The notes under the pieces are model-generated. The model saw only the letters and a list, made by a program, of their open reading frames with translations, searched no databases and was not told where the DNA came from. Of a stretch of DNA of 64,000 bases, positions 52,189-63,506 are shown piece by piece; position 1 is the stretch's first letter, and each line of letters opens with the position of its first letter. The DNA is from Agaribacterium haliotis (GTDB taxonomy: Bacteria; Pseudomonadota; Gammaproteobacteria; Pseudomonadales; Cellvibrionaceae). A program made the position numbers and the translations under genes. The DNA lies in NCBI RefSeq assembly GCF_002312815.1, contig NZ_NKQJ01000001.1:372126-436125 (forward strand). Direction: 5' to 3'.

Positions 52189-52993
52189 GCAAAAAGGCTC
52201 GATATACTATACCAAGAAGTCTCTTAGGTATGAGCCGGACAAAAAACCTCAACATTAAAGCAACAAGTGCCTCAAACAAAGAAAGAGCACCACTCTTATA
52301 AAATGCCATATATGCCCGAACTTCGGCCCCAAAATATGACCAGCCGGATCGACGAGCCAACATTCCATTACCTACTCGAGCATATACCAAAACATCGCTA
52401 AGATTTCCAACTTTGTATCCTGCCGCAATTACACGCGTCCAAAGCTCATAATCTTCAAACCCAGGAAAATCCCTATAGCCTCCCACGGAAAGGATCACAC
52501 TCTTTCGAAGCAGTACAGTCATATGATTAAAAGGATTTCTTGTTTTCAAAAACCCACATATCGCTTTGTATGTAGTTGGTGTAGACCTAACCCTAGCTAA
52601 ATCTCCGGGAACAGTATCAAATTCTTCTATTGCCCCCCCCAAAACAGCCAAGTCTGGATCATCGACCATATTGCCAACCTGTTTATAAAACCGATCTCCC
52701 ACGCAAATATCATCAGTATCCATCCGAGCAACTAGTTCATAGCTACAACGTTCCATTCCAATATTGAGAGCTCTTCCGAGGCCCACATTAACACTCAAGG
52801 GAAAACGAGCAATTGGTAGCGCATCACTAAACTCGGAAATAGTTTGGCTAAGCTCACTTGAAATTGGCCCATCTTCAACAATTACAACTTCGCTGGGCAA
52901 CAGGGTCTGATGAGATAGACTACTAAGCGCCTCTCTGAGGTACTCTGGGCTCTCTTTTTCATAAACAGACATTAAAACGGAAAATTTTTCCAC
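52181..52993 (-). CDS. Family 2 glycosyltransferase
   Basis: Cytoplasmic GT-A transferase of 270 residues. The N-terminus FSVLMSVYEKESPEYLREAL and the metal-binding ARMDTDDICVGDRFYKQV are clear, and PGFEDYELWTRVIAAGYKVG holds the catalytic ED region. It resembles the AmsE-like group found in exopolysaccharide and O-antigen loci. A C-terminal hydrophobic/basic segment (LRFFVRLIPKRLLGIVYRA) may associate with the membrane. Donor and acceptor sugars are unknown. Confidence 0.88.
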   Translation of the reverse strand: MEKFSVLMSVYEKESPEYLREALSSLSHQTLLPSEVVIVEDGPISSELSQTISEFSDALPIARFPLSVNVGLGRALNIGMERCSYELVARMDTDDICVGDRFYKQVGNMVDDPDLAVLGGAIEEFDTVPGDLARVRSTPTTYKAICGFLKTRNPFNHMTVLLRKSVILSVGGYRDFPGFEDYELWTRVIAAGYKVGNLSDVLVYARVGNGMLARRSGWSYFGAEVRAYMAFYKSGALSLFEALVALMLRFFVRLIPKRLLGIVYRAFLRG

Positions 52994-52995
52994 TA

Positions 52996-53775
52996 CTATT
53001 CAGCCCGCTCATACCTAACCAAAACAGGATGAAAGTCCTTGTAAACCGGATCCTCATATGTTCGAGCTTTAAACCAAGGTGAGGGATATACAGTTCTTCC
53101 ATTCCGTGAATGGGTATTCCTTAAAATTCTTGCCGCGAGAGAAAAACTACTATTTGCACAAATACAGTTTTGCGATGCATATAAAAGACTGAAATCTTCC
53201 CACATCCCCCTAGGCGCAACCTCAAAACCAATACCATCGAAATGCCCCTGAAGATCTTCAAGCACATTCGAAACTGCATCCAGGTCGTTAGTAACAACAA
53301 CCACTCGAGAAATATCAACCCCGCTCTCGAGCAACTCTTCAAGAGCGTTTCGATAATATTCCTCATCAAGACTCACATAAGTAGCTAGAGACTTATTATT
53401 AAGATAGTCCCCACCCCGAACATGCATTACTACTGGCTCTTCAGACACATCGACCAAATGTTTCTTGATAGAGTTTGCCACCCACAAAGGGAAAACAGAT
53501 GGCACCTCCCCGTATTGCCAATAACCGTCTTTTAGAAAACTTCCATCTAGGTCTTTTTGGGATCTAGCCATTACACTAAGTATCTTCCTAAGCCCCCCAC
53601 CTAAAAGATGGCAAGCAAGTGAAGAAAAGGCTTTTTCTTTTAGAGCTCCAACAAAAGGGGGGGCCAAATTAGAAGAGTATATATTCACTCGCAGGCCATC
53701 CAGCTCATCAACCGATTTAAACTGGGATAACTGAATACACTGATTTCCAAAGCCACCCCTCAAATTTAATATCAC
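52996..53775 (-). CDS. Family 11 glycosyltransferase (alpha-1,2-fucosyltransferase-like)
   Basis: A 259-residue transferase with the GT11 motifs: ILNLRGGFGNQCIQLSQF at the N-terminus, VVMHVRGGDYLNNK (the H-x-R-R/G-G-D-Y motif) and NSSFSLAARILRN near the end. The frame extends to an ATG at 53835, but that overlaps the previous gene by 59 bp; a GTG at 53775, one base after its stop, gives the normal GT11 start and is preferred. GT11 enzymes use GDP-fucose; here GDP-colitose, a 3-deoxy analogue, is a plausible donor because colitose genes are in the same operon. Confidence 0.85.
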   Translation of the reverse strand: MILNLRGGFGNQCIQLSQFKSVDELDGLRVNIYSSNLAPPFVGALKEKAFSSLACHLLGGGLRKILSVMARSQKDLDGSFLKDGYWQYGEVPSVFPLWVANSIKKHLVDVSEEPVVMHVRGGDYLNNKSLATYVSLDEEYYRNALEELLESGVDISRVVVVTNDLDAVSNVLEDLQGHFDGIGFEVAPRGMWEDFSLLYASQNCICANSSFSLAARILRNTHSRNGRTVYPSPWFKARTYEDPVYKDFHPVLVRYERAE

Positions 53776-53776
53776 T

Positions 53777-54655
53777 TTACACCGCCATATAAATACGTCG
53801 AAAAAAATAATCCAAACCAATAAGAGCTTTAACAAAAACCTTTGAGAATAATCTTCCTTCTAGCATTTCATCCACACAGGACAAATGGGAAGTCAGCCTA
53901 TAACGAAGCATTTTGGGGCTCCCCTTACCAGCCTTGTGCCCGGTCGTAGCCCCCACTTCATGAAGAACACTAACATGCTCATCAAGGTAACCCGACTTTA
54001 CGCGAGCTCGATGCGCAAACAACAATTCCTCAAAATATAAAAAATTATTTTGCGGAATACCTCCAGATTGCTGCAGCACTTGCGTTTTCACAAACACACA
54101 AGCTCCAGAGGGAACAAAGATACTTTGAGTGTCCGCGTCTTCACTTGGGTATACACGAAGGACCGCTAGTGCAGATATGCATCCTCGAAGAAAAGTATAA
54201 GACAACAATAACGGTACAGGCGCGGCATGTCGCAACCCTTGAACTGACCGAGCACCTCTAGAGTCTATCACTCTTGGCTGAAAATAGGCCGCCTCACTAC
54301 GTTCAAAACGGGCTAAAGCTTCCTTCATCGACTCAGGCTCAGCGATGCAAACATCAGGATTTACCAACCCAATAGAATGAAACTGAAAGCCGAGATCAAG
54401 AGCAAACTCCACCCCCAGATTACACCCCCCACCAAAGCCAACATTTGATTTTGAATAGACAACATACACACCAAGATTATTCGCCTCTAGAGACTCTAAA
54501 GCCCGCCGTTCAATGGCGCAGCAAGAGTTGTCAACCACGACAACTTTTCCAAGCAAGACCAACTTAGGCAGATTTTTTTCTAAAAGTCTTGATGAGAAAT
54601 AATTTACAACAACAATAACAACTTTATCGTCATCTTTCTTTAAAGACTCGCCCAA
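53777..54655 (-). CDS. Family 2 glycosyltransferase, rhamnosyltransferase-like
   Basis: About 292 residues in the GT2 group that includes rhamnosyl- and galactofuranosyl-like transferases. It has KVVIVVVNYFSS near the start, NVGFGGGCNLGVEFAL, LVNPDVCI (the D-x-D equivalent) and PQNNFLYFEELLFAHRA. An ATG at 54694 would overlap the upstream gene by 65 bp; a TTG at 54655 with a GGGAGGTGG ribosome binding site is the better start. dTDP-rhamnose made by rfbACDB could be the donor; this is inference. Confidence 0.82.
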   Translation of the reverse strand: MGESLKKDDDKVVIVVVNYFSSRLLEKNLPKLVLLGKVVVVDNSCCAIERRALESLEANNLGVYVVYSKSNVGFGGGCNLGVEFALDLGFQFHSIGLVNPDVCIAEPESMKEALARFERSEAAYFQPRVIDSRGARSVQGLRHAAPVPLLLSYTFLRGCISALAVLRVYPSEDADTQSIFVPSGACVFVKTQVLQQSGGIPQNNFLYFEELLFAHRARVKSGYLDEHVSVLHEVGATTGHKAGKGSPKMLRYRLTSHLSCVDEMLEGRLFSKVFVKALIGLDYFFRRIYMAV

Positions 54656-55586
54656 ACTCTGCCACCTCCCTCTCAAACAAAGACTGCTGCCCACGAATTA
54701 GATCTTGATACCCTTTAAACTTTTCGATCTTCTGATCAAATTCATCTACACACTCATATATTTTTTTCAATACAAGCTGGGAAAACTCGGGACAATCTTG
54801 ATCAAACTTAAACTCATCTCGGATAGGGACATCTTGTGAAAAGCCAGCACTTCCTTTTTTCCCTGTAATTACGCAGCACCCAGACATACAAGCTTCCCTA
54901 GGGATTCGATCTTTACCAGGATGACCGCCAAAATCGACGTAGACCATAACCTCCCTTAAAAGCTGATGAACTCCATCGGGTGATAACCCAACAATAGGAA
55001 CCCACTCAAGATCAGGACGCGACTCCTCAATTAGACGCATAGTGTACTCCCGCCCCTTAGCCGGATTGTAAGCGACAGCTTTCCGCTTTGTGACTGCACT
55101 ACCCGGCTCAAAGAACTTTGAATTGAGATAATCAGATAGCATCATTACATTCTTAAACCCTATCTCTTTAAGATGGCTACGAGCATATTCCGACTGCGCT
55201 AGATGCCAAAAAGCCCCCATCTGATTTACTGAAAAAGATCGATACCCATCAATAAAACTACGAACCCTAGCTTTTATTAGGCTGCGTGACTTATAGTAAT
55301 TATCAACGCTTAACCACCAAACACAGCACGTAGCCTTTTTAAACTTCCTCAACACCCCAGTTTCAGTCTCACAAGCAACAATCACAGACTCCGATGAGTC
55401 ATCAGCGCGCTCTGCAGTATTTATATCGTACTCTCTATAAACCTCTGGTACTTCCCACGCTCGACCAACTGGGTAGTACACAAGACAAGCATCCAGACCA
55501 ACCTTTTTTGCTGCAGCTGCAAGCTGATGCATTGCCTCCGGGCCACCTGTAACAGCCCCCCCGCGACATAAAAAAAAGTACTTCAT
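54630..55586 (-). CDS. Putative glycosyltransferase, GT-B type
   Basis: A 318-residue protein. The N-terminus FFLCRGGAVTGGPEAMHQLA and the C-terminal MVYVDFGGHPGKDRIPREAC, followed by GCCVITGKKGSAG, fit a GT-B transferase with the donor-binding E-A-C segment. No signal peptide is present. It overlaps the flippase gene by 4 bp (ATGA). I cannot name its sugar. Some relatives are annotated only as hypothetical in polysaccharide loci. Confidence 0.7.
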   Translation of the reverse strand: MKYFFLCRGGAVTGGPEAMHQLAAAAKKVGLDACLVYYPVGRAWEVPEVYREYDINTAERADDSSESVIVACETETGVLRKFKKATCCVWWLSVDNYYKSRSLIKARVRSFIDGYRSFSVNQMGAFWHLAQSEYARSHLKEIGFKNVMMLSDYLNSKFFEPGSAVTKRKAVAYNPAKGREYTMRLIEESRPDLEWVPIVGLSPDGVHQLLREVMVYVDFGGHPGKDRIPREACMSGCCVITGKKGSAGFSQDVPIRDEFKFDQDCPEFSQLVLKKIYECVDEFDQKIEKFKGYQDLIRGQQSLFEREVAEFGRVFKER

Positions 55587-56842
55587 TTAACCCCCCTCTT
55601 AAACCCAAACACCCGACTCAGAGCTCTAAACCGGTGCTCTAGCATAATAGCCATAACGACAACGACACTTAATTCTGCCAACAAATATGACCACGCGACC
55701 CCATTTACTCCCAAAAGTGGCGCTAATACAACGACAGACAGACCAAAAGAAATAGTAGATACAAGAACTGAAAAGCCAAAAGCTCTTGTCATACCCAAGT
55801 TAGTTAGCATATGCACGCCAAGTACGCTTGAAAGCCCCACCATCATAGGTATAGGAGATAGTATTAATAGCACTGAGTAAATATCAAGCGCGTCTTGCCC
55901 CACAACGAGGTTCATTACCCTCTCACCCACCAAAAAAACGCCTGAAATCACAGCCCCGCCGAAGACTAAAGCTATGACAAGTGGCATTCGCATATACCTA
56001 ATAAATGCATCTATTTTACTATTTGAGGATACTTGGCTAGTCACCGGATAAAAGGCTTGTGATACTACTCCCACCCCACCTAAAACAGCCTTGATTAGAC
56101 GGTCTGCAACCCCATATATTCCTGCAGCGCTGCTACCGGCCAACCCGGATACAATCACTACGGATGAGTTTGTATAAACAACTGAGCAAAAGTTCGAAAT
56201 AAAAATTGGCCACCCCTCTTTCAGCTCAAAAAGTACATCTCGAAAATGGACTTGCCGAGTAAATCCCGACAGCTGCGTCGCCAGTAACCCCAGACCTACC
56301 ACACCAACAACCAGATAAGGGAAAGATAAAAAAAACACAAAGATCAATATTGAATCATCACTGTCAAGGAAAAACACCAAAACAAGCAATGAAAAAACAC
56401 GAACAATTACCGACAAAGCTGTAACACCAATTAGCCGCTCCAACCCTAAAAAATACCAATATGGATATAAGCTCTGACCAATCACAGCAACAAAGCACAG
56501 CAACAGCATGTAAGTCAACTCGGGCAGAAAAAGCACATAACCTAAGCAAATAATTGATGACAGCACTAAAAATAGTAGCTTGATAGAGTATATCGTTACT
56601 ACCTTCTTTTGCAGCTGAGCTCGATCTCTGTTTTTCGCCACATAATTTGTAGCAGTAATATTAAAACCAAAATCTACAGCCACCATGAAATACTGCATTA
56701 ATGCTTGGCACAAAACCAGCTTACCAAACTGATCGACTCCATATCGATCAACCACAAGCTTCATCGCAACCAAAGGTAACACCAAGTTAAAAAACTGCTG
56801 CAAGAATAGTAAGGCAGCGGACTTCGATACTCGAGCAAGCAT
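55583..56842 (-). CDS. wzx: O-antigen flippase (Wzx-like)
   Basis: Polytopic membrane protein of 419 residues with about 12 hydrophobic helices, in the polysaccharide/MOP flippase family. The N-terminus SKSAALLFLQQFFNLVLPLV and VDRYGVDQFGKLVLCQALMQY is typical of Wzx. It would move undecaprenyl-linked O-units across the inner membrane before polymerisation. It directly abuts glf upstream and overlaps the next gene by 4 bp. Confidence 0.9.
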   Translation of the reverse strand: MLARVSKSAALLFLQQFFNLVLPLVAMKLVVDRYGVDQFGKLVLCQALMQYFMVAVDFGFNITATNYVAKNRDRAQLQKKVVTIYSIKLLFLVLSSIICLGYVLFLPELTYMLLLCFVAVIGQSLYPYWYFLGLERLIGVTALSVIVRVFSLLVLVFFLDSDDSILIFVFFLSFPYLVVGVVGLGLLATQLSGFTRQVHFRDVLFELKEGWPIFISNFCSVVYTNSSVVIVSGLAGSSAAGIYGVADRLIKAVLGGVGVVSQAFYPVTSQVSSNSKIDAFIRYMRMPLVIALVFGGAVISGVFLVGERVMNLVVGQDALDIYSVLLILSPIPMMVGLSSVLGVHMLTNLGMTRAFGFSVLVSTISFGLSVVVLAPLLGVNGVAWSYLLAELSVVVVMAIMLEHRFRALSRVFGFKRGVK

Positions 56843-58926
<2,084 letters not shown>

Positions 58927-58941
58927 TATTTCCTCACCACA

Positions 58942-60000
58942 CTAGCAAACACTAGAGCACCTCTTTTTCCAACGGATGAAGCGCCATGATCTTTTTAGAA
59001 AGTATTGATACAAGGCGACTAAAATTAAAGCAAAAGCAATAGACAGTAGTGCATCCCCAGCTAATACGATCCCCAAAACGACACAACCAGATTGAGCCAG
59101 AACTAATATACAAAGAGCATCAGACCGGCTATATCCCGCCCTCAACAAAATGTGATGAATATGGGTTCTATCAGGAGCCATAGGAGATCGCCCTCGCTTT
59201 ACTCTTCGATACATAATGGTGAACATATCCGTCATAGGCAACAGCACAAACCACAAGGCCGTAATAGGCTCAAAACTCCGAATTGGATTCTGAGCCCCAT
59301 ACACAACAAGAACACCTATACATAAACCAAGAAACATTGACCCAGCGTCACCCATGAAAATTTTTCTGAGCCTATTTCCTCCAGGACTCCCCCAAATATT
59401 AAAAATAAGAAACGCAGAGATAGCACCAACAAAAGTCAAACAAAGGAATTCAGGAACAACGTTAGAGCTTTGGCAAAAAAGATAAGCAAGGCCTGCAAAA
59501 ACCACCAAGCAAAGCGAGCCAACCAAACCGTCCATACCGTCCATCATATTAAAGGCGTTCATTACACCCATTAATGAAAGCACGGTTAATGGGTAGCCAA
59601 GCCAACCAACCGTAATATCCCCCATACCAAAGAGGTTACCGAAGTTCGTAATACGAATATCTAAACCATAAACGAATATGCCACAAACAAGTAATTGGCC
59701 AACCAAGCGAAAACGCGCACTTAATTCGTACCGATCGTCAACCATACCCATAAATACAATCAAACCACCGGCCAGGAGAAATAGCCGTATAAACAAGGGC
59801 TGATCAATAAAGAAGAAGGTACTTATAGATACGGCAGCATAAATAGCCAAACCACCAATAAGTGGGATAACACCTTTGTGGTCTTTGCGCCCGCCCGGTT
59901 TATCTACCAGCTCGGCCCAATAGGCTAAAGGTTTGAGCAGCTTGATAATAATAAAACAAGCTGTGAAAGATATAGCTAGCAGCGCTATGGCTTTTTCCAT
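58942..60000 (-). CDS. wecA: Undecaprenyl-phosphate N-acetylhexosamine-1-phosphate transferase (WecA family)
   Basis: Initiating transferase of O-unit assembly, 352 residues with about 10-11 membrane helices. The signature motifs are present: VDDRYELSARFRLVGQLL, NAFNMMDGMDGLVGSL, IFMGDAGSMFLG and the carbohydrate-recognition APDRTHIHHILLRAG. It transfers a sugar-1-phosphate, probably GlcNAc-1-phosphate, to undecaprenyl phosphate on the cytoplasmic face. WbpL-type enzymes that use other N-acetyl sugars are an alternative. Confidence 0.93.
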   Translation of the reverse strand: MEKAIALLAISFTACFIIIKLLKPLAYWAELVDKPGGRKDHKGVIPLIGGLAIYAAVSISTFFFIDQPLFIRLFLLAGGLIVFMGMVDDRYELSARFRLVGQLLVCGIFVYGLDIRITNFGNLFGMGDITVGWLGYPLTVLSLMGVMNAFNMMDGMDGLVGSLCLVVFAGLAYLFCQSSNVVPEFLCLTFVGAISAFLIFNIWGSPGGNRLRKIFMGDAGSMFLGLCIGVLVVYGAQNPIRSFEPITALWFVLLPMTDMFTIMYRRVKRGRSPMAPDRTHIHHILLRAGYSRSDALCILVLAQSGCVVLGIVLAGDALLSIAFALILVALYQYFLKRSWRFIRWKKRCSSVC

Positions 60001-60044
60001 GGTTTACCTTTCTTTACCCTAATTCGTTACGCCTAGCAGTAGCG

Positions 60045-61457
60045 CTACACTCGGCCAAAAGTATCTTCAAAACGAACAATGTCATCTTCCCCCAGGTAAC
60101 TCCCACTCTGTACCTCAATCAGCTGCAACGGAATCTTCCCAGGGTTGGTTAAACGATGCGTTTCACCTAGCGGTATATAGATACTTTGGTTTTCACTTAA
60201 CAAGTGCTCTTCTTCACCGCGATGCACAATGGCTGTACCACTGACTACAATCCAATGCTCGGCGCGGTGGTGGTGCATTTGCAGGCTTAGGCTGGCGCCC
60301 GGCTTCACTTCAATACACTTCACTTGATAGCGCTCGCCGCTGCCTATGCTGTCGTAGCTGCCCCATGGCCGGTAGACTTTGCGGTGCAGGCTACTTTCAC
60401 TGCGCCCTTCCGTTTTGAGCTTATCGACGATGTGTTTTACATTTTGGCTATCGGCCAGGTTACAGACGAGCAAGCTGTCATCGGTATCAATAACGGCTAT
60501 GTCTTTTAGGCCAATAGCACTGATAAGTTTGTTTTCACTGTGAAACAGCGAATTACTGCATTCATACGTAATAATATCGCCCTTGCAGACATTGCCGTTT
60601 TCGTCTTTTTCAAGGCTTTGATATAGGCTTTCCCAGCTGCCCAGGTCGCTCCAGTTGGCATCAAGTGGCACCATCCAGGCTTTGCTGGTTTTTTCCATTA
60701 CCGCGTAGTCAACACTTATATCATTGCACTGGCTAAACGCGGCTTCATCCAGGCGGCAGAAATCGAGGTCTTCTTTGGCGTCAAGCAGCGCGGTATTTGC
60801 GTGCTCTACAATGGCGGGTTCGAACTGTGTTAACTCGTCTATAAAACCCTGCGCTTTAAACACAAACATGCCGCTATTCCAGAAAAACTCGCCGCTGTCT
60901 ACATAGGCCTGGGCGGTTTCGCTATCTGGTTTTTCAACAAACTTCTTTATCTCAGCGCCGGTTTCTGTGCTGCTTGCGGCATTGATATAACCGTAACCTG
61001 TTTCAGCTGCACTTGGCACAATGCCAAAGGCGACTAACAGCCCCTCTTCGGCCTTGTTGATGGCAATATCCAGCGCACCTTGGAAAGCTTTGGTATCTTT
61101 GATTAGGTGATCAGCAGGCAATACCACAAGCACCGCATTGGCGTCGGTTTTTAATGCTTGCAACGCAGCCACAGCAATCGCTGGCGCGGTATTGCGGCCA
61201 ATGGGCTCGAGTATGATTTGTACTTTTTTTTCTGTGTCCGTTGTAAGTTCAGCAAGCTGCTCTGCGACCATAAAACGCTGGCTGTCATTGCAGATCACCA
61301 TCGGCGCAGCTTTTGTGGCCACACGCAAAACCGTATGCTGCAACATGGTGTAGTCACCGTAGAGGGTGTGCAGCTGTTTTGGGTAGGCTTTACGGGATTT
61401 GGGCCAGAGACGGGTGCCGCTGCCACCGGAGAGAATAACGGGTTGTACAAAGCTCAT
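60045..61457 (-). CDS. manC: Mannose-1-phosphate guanylyltransferase / mannose-6-phosphate isomerase
   Basis: Bifunctional enzyme of 470 residues. The N-terminal nucleotidyltransferase has VILSGGSGTRLWPKSRKAY and VVLPADHLIKD, with GEFFWNSGMFVFKA in the sugar site; the C-terminal cupin isomerase has RPWGSYDSIGSGERYQVK and SLQMHHHRAEHWIVVSGTA. It makes the GDP-mannose needed by gmd, colC and colD downstream. First gene of the minus-strand operon; the promoter should be in the 505-bp gap upstream. Confidence 0.96.
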   Translation of the reverse strand: MSFVQPVILSGGSGTRLWPKSRKAYPKQLHTLYGDYTMLQHTVLRVATKAAPMVICNDSQRFMVAEQLAELTTDTEKKVQIILEPIGRNTAPAIAVAALQALKTDANAVLVVLPADHLIKDTKAFQGALDIAINKAEEGLLVAFGIVPSAAETGYGYINAASSTETGAEIKKFVEKPDSETAQAYVDSGEFFWNSGMFVFKAQGFIDELTQFEPAIVEHANTALLDAKEDLDFCRLDEAAFSQCNDISVDYAVMEKTSKAWMVPLDANWSDLGSWESLYQSLEKDENGNVCKGDIITYECSNSLFHSENKLISAIGLKDIAVIDTDDSLLVCNLADSQNVKHIVDKLKTEGRSESSLHRKVYRPWGSYDSIGSGERYQVKCIEVKPGASLSLQMHHHRAEHWIVVSGTAIVHRGEEEHLLSENQSIYIPLGETHRLTNPGKIPLQLIEVQSGSYLGEDDIVRFEDTFGRV

Positions 61458-61962
61458 GCTGGGTCCTGAATAACTGGGCTTGCGTTAGCTGAGTATTTGA
61501 ATGAACAAACGTCAAACGGTGGCGTCTTGCAAGCTGATATCAAGGGGCGGCATTCTAGCAGAAAGATGGGCGTATGTGAGCCCTAAGGCCCTGAGTTTGC
61601 TAGCTTTTTGTAACAGTTAGTAATAACTCACACAGCAACATCAAACAAAGACAAAAAAAGTGAAACCTGACACTAAAATCGACACCAACTGACCGTTTTT
61701 GTTAGTGACTTTTAGTTAAAAAAATGATTCTGCTTATTACTTAAACAACTGTATTAACAATAAGCTCGCCGTGAATGCGAGGGCCCTTTGTAAGCTGCGG
61801 CACTTTGACATACAAACAAGGCAAAGCCCCCCCCAGAAACACAAAAGCGCCAGAGATTCACCAATCTCGGGCGCTTTTAAGCTGGTGACGATACAGGGTT
61901 GCCTCTCAAACAAGTAAGGGCGAAAGCGCTGATAGTCGCATATTCACCAAGCAGAACAAGGC
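61458..61962. other. Gap upstream of manC, with the ihfB terminator
   Basis: The gap is 505 bp and A/T-rich between 61600 and 61760. It should hold the promoter of the O-antigen operon. I find no JUMPstart or ops element, so RfaH control is not supported. The only clear structure is the terminator at 61843-61878. Confidence 0.5.
61843..61878 (-). terminator. ihfB: Terminator downstream of ihfB
   Basis: AAAAGCGCC and GGCGCTTTT form the lower stem and GAGATT and AATCTC the upper stem, separated by one mismatch, with CACC as the loop. The A/T foot suits termination in either direction. Confidence 0.75.
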
Positions 61963-62271
61963 TTACAAACGCCGCACGGGCAGCTCTTCCATCGCGTCAT
62001 TAACCCTATCTCTTAGCTCTTTACCGGGTTTAAAGTGCGGTACAAATTTGCCCTCAAGTTTAACGGCCTCGCCGGTTTTGGGGTTGCGGCCCATACGGCT
62101 GTTGCGGTAGTGCAGTGAAAAGCTGCCAAATCCACGGATCTCTATGCGTTCACCGCATTCCAGCGCACCCGACATCTCTTCGAGTATCAACTTCACGCCA
62201 AGCTCAATATCTTTCGGGCTTAGCTGATCTTGCTGATCGGCGATACGTTCAATAAGTTCAGACTTTGTCAT
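61963..62271 (-). CDS. ihfB: Integration host factor subunit beta
   Basis: DNA-bending subunit of IHF, 102 residues. It has the start [14 protein letters not shown], the family core [15 protein letters not shown] and [20 protein letters not shown] with the intercalating proline arm. A longer frame from 62328 is rejected since the family begins at MTKSELI. In many gammaproteobacteria ihfB follows rpsA; here rpsA is absent and a glycosyltransferase lies upstream. ihfB beside an O-antigen locus recalls the Pseudomonas aeruginosa arrangement. Confidence 0.96.
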   Translation of the reverse strand: MTKSELIERIADQQDQLSPKDIELGVKLILEEMSGALECGERIEIRGFGSFSLHYRNSRMGRNPKTGEAVKLEGKFVPHFKPGKELRDRVNDAMEELPVRRL

Positions 62272-62516
62272 AGCTTGCTTTATCCGTGCACTATTAATAG
62301 CACCGGGCAACTTTTTGCAGCCCGGCACTTAAGACAAAGCTAAGTTTAGACCTGCAACTTATTGTTATTCAAGGCTTTTTCTTTTTATTCGTACAAATAG
62401 CGTAGATTAGTAGGGCAATCTGATAGGCCCCGGCCCCGCTTTGCTCAAACTTTAGCCTCAGATTTGCCTGCTGAGCACGCATTGCCGCCACACAAATATG
62501 CTCGCCAGAAGCCAGC

Positions 62517-63506
62517 CTAAGCGCTCTTCTTATTAGAGCCACCATTAGACCTACTGCTAGAGCGCTTTAAAGACTCGCGGCCGGCCTTAAGCGGCGCATA
62601 AATAAACAAGTAGCTCTTAACCACCCAAGAGGCATTTTGCAGTCGCCAAACAATCGCCAAAAACTTGCCTGGATTTTTGATCATCAGCTCTTTGTAGCGC
62701 CAGCGCTGCCCCCGAAGAAATTGAAACTCCAGCGCCACTCTGGCCCAGAAGGCTAAGCCTGGCAGCTTTTTGTAGTTTTGCAAAAAGTCATCAATCAAAC
62801 CGTCATCGCCGTAGCTCCAGTCTTTACTTTGCTGGCCTATCGAGGTCACCCTAAGCGGATATTGCGGCAACAAGCGCCCGCCACGATTCAATGCACTAAA
62901 GATTACAAAAAAAACAAAAGGGTAGAGATTTGCACAGCCGGCCTGCCGATAAGTTTCATAGACACCCGCACGCACAAAACACAAACCGCTCATCTGATGT
63001 GAACGCCAGGCCAGCCACCAAAGCGCTTTGAAACCTGGCTTAAAGTCTTTCTCGCCCAAACCTTCATCGCGCGCGCGGCTAAACGGCACACCGTCAATAT
63101 CACATTCGCGAAATGACGGGCACAAGCACTCTTGCCTGCCTGCACGAACGTGAGCCAGCACTTGCTTCAAATATCCTTCAGACAAAAAGTCGTCGTCGCC
63201 CAGAAACATAACATAGGGCGCAGTTGCCGCCTGTAAACACGCGAGCGCGTTGGGCTCAAGGCCAATATTAGTTGACTGCTCTATACACTGTAGCGGCATC
63301 GGCGCTTGAGCCGAAAACGTATTTATTACTTCTGCCGTGTGATCTGGGCTTGCGTTATTGGAGATTAACAAGGCTACATCGTCACACGCCTGCAACTTAA
63401 TTAATAACTCTGCAAGCGAATTTAAATTCTGCTCAAGCAGCTCGGCCCTGGCATAAGTTGGAATTAAAATCTGCAATAGAGCTTTTTCAGGTGTTGAACC
63501 ACTCAA
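62517..63506 (-). CDS. Family 2 glycosyltransferase
   Basis: GT-A transferase of 329 residues. It has LLQILIPTYARAELLEQNLN, LLISNNASPDHTAEVI and the metal-binding YVMFLGDDDFLSEGYL. The C-terminal 60 residues are basic with a Ser/Lys-rich end (SSRSNGGSNKKSA). It overlaps the upstream epimerase by 4 bp and so belongs to a separate operon that enters from the right edge. Its sugar is unknown; abequosyltransferase-like proteins have a similar build. Confidence 0.85.
   Translation of the reverse strand: MSGSTPEKALLQILIPTYARAELLEQNLNSLAELLIKLQACDDVALLISNNASPDHTAEVINTFSAQAPMPLQCIEQSTNIGLEPNALACLQAATAPYVMFLGDDDFLSEGYLKQVLAHVRAGRQECLCPSFRECDIDGVPFSRARDEGLGEKDFKPGFKALWWLAWRSHQMSGLCFVRAGVYETYRQAGCANLYPFVFFVIFSALNRGGRLLPQYPLRVTSIGQQSKDWSYGDDGLIDDFLQNYKKLPGLAFWARVALEFQFLRGQRWRYKELMIKNPGKFLAIVWRLQNASWVVKSYLFIYAPLKAGRESLKRSSSRSNGGSNKKSA

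Noticed and set aside
61458-61842. JUMPstart/ops element for RfaH at the head of the O-antigen operon
   Set aside because: No GGCGGTAGC or close variant was found on either strand.
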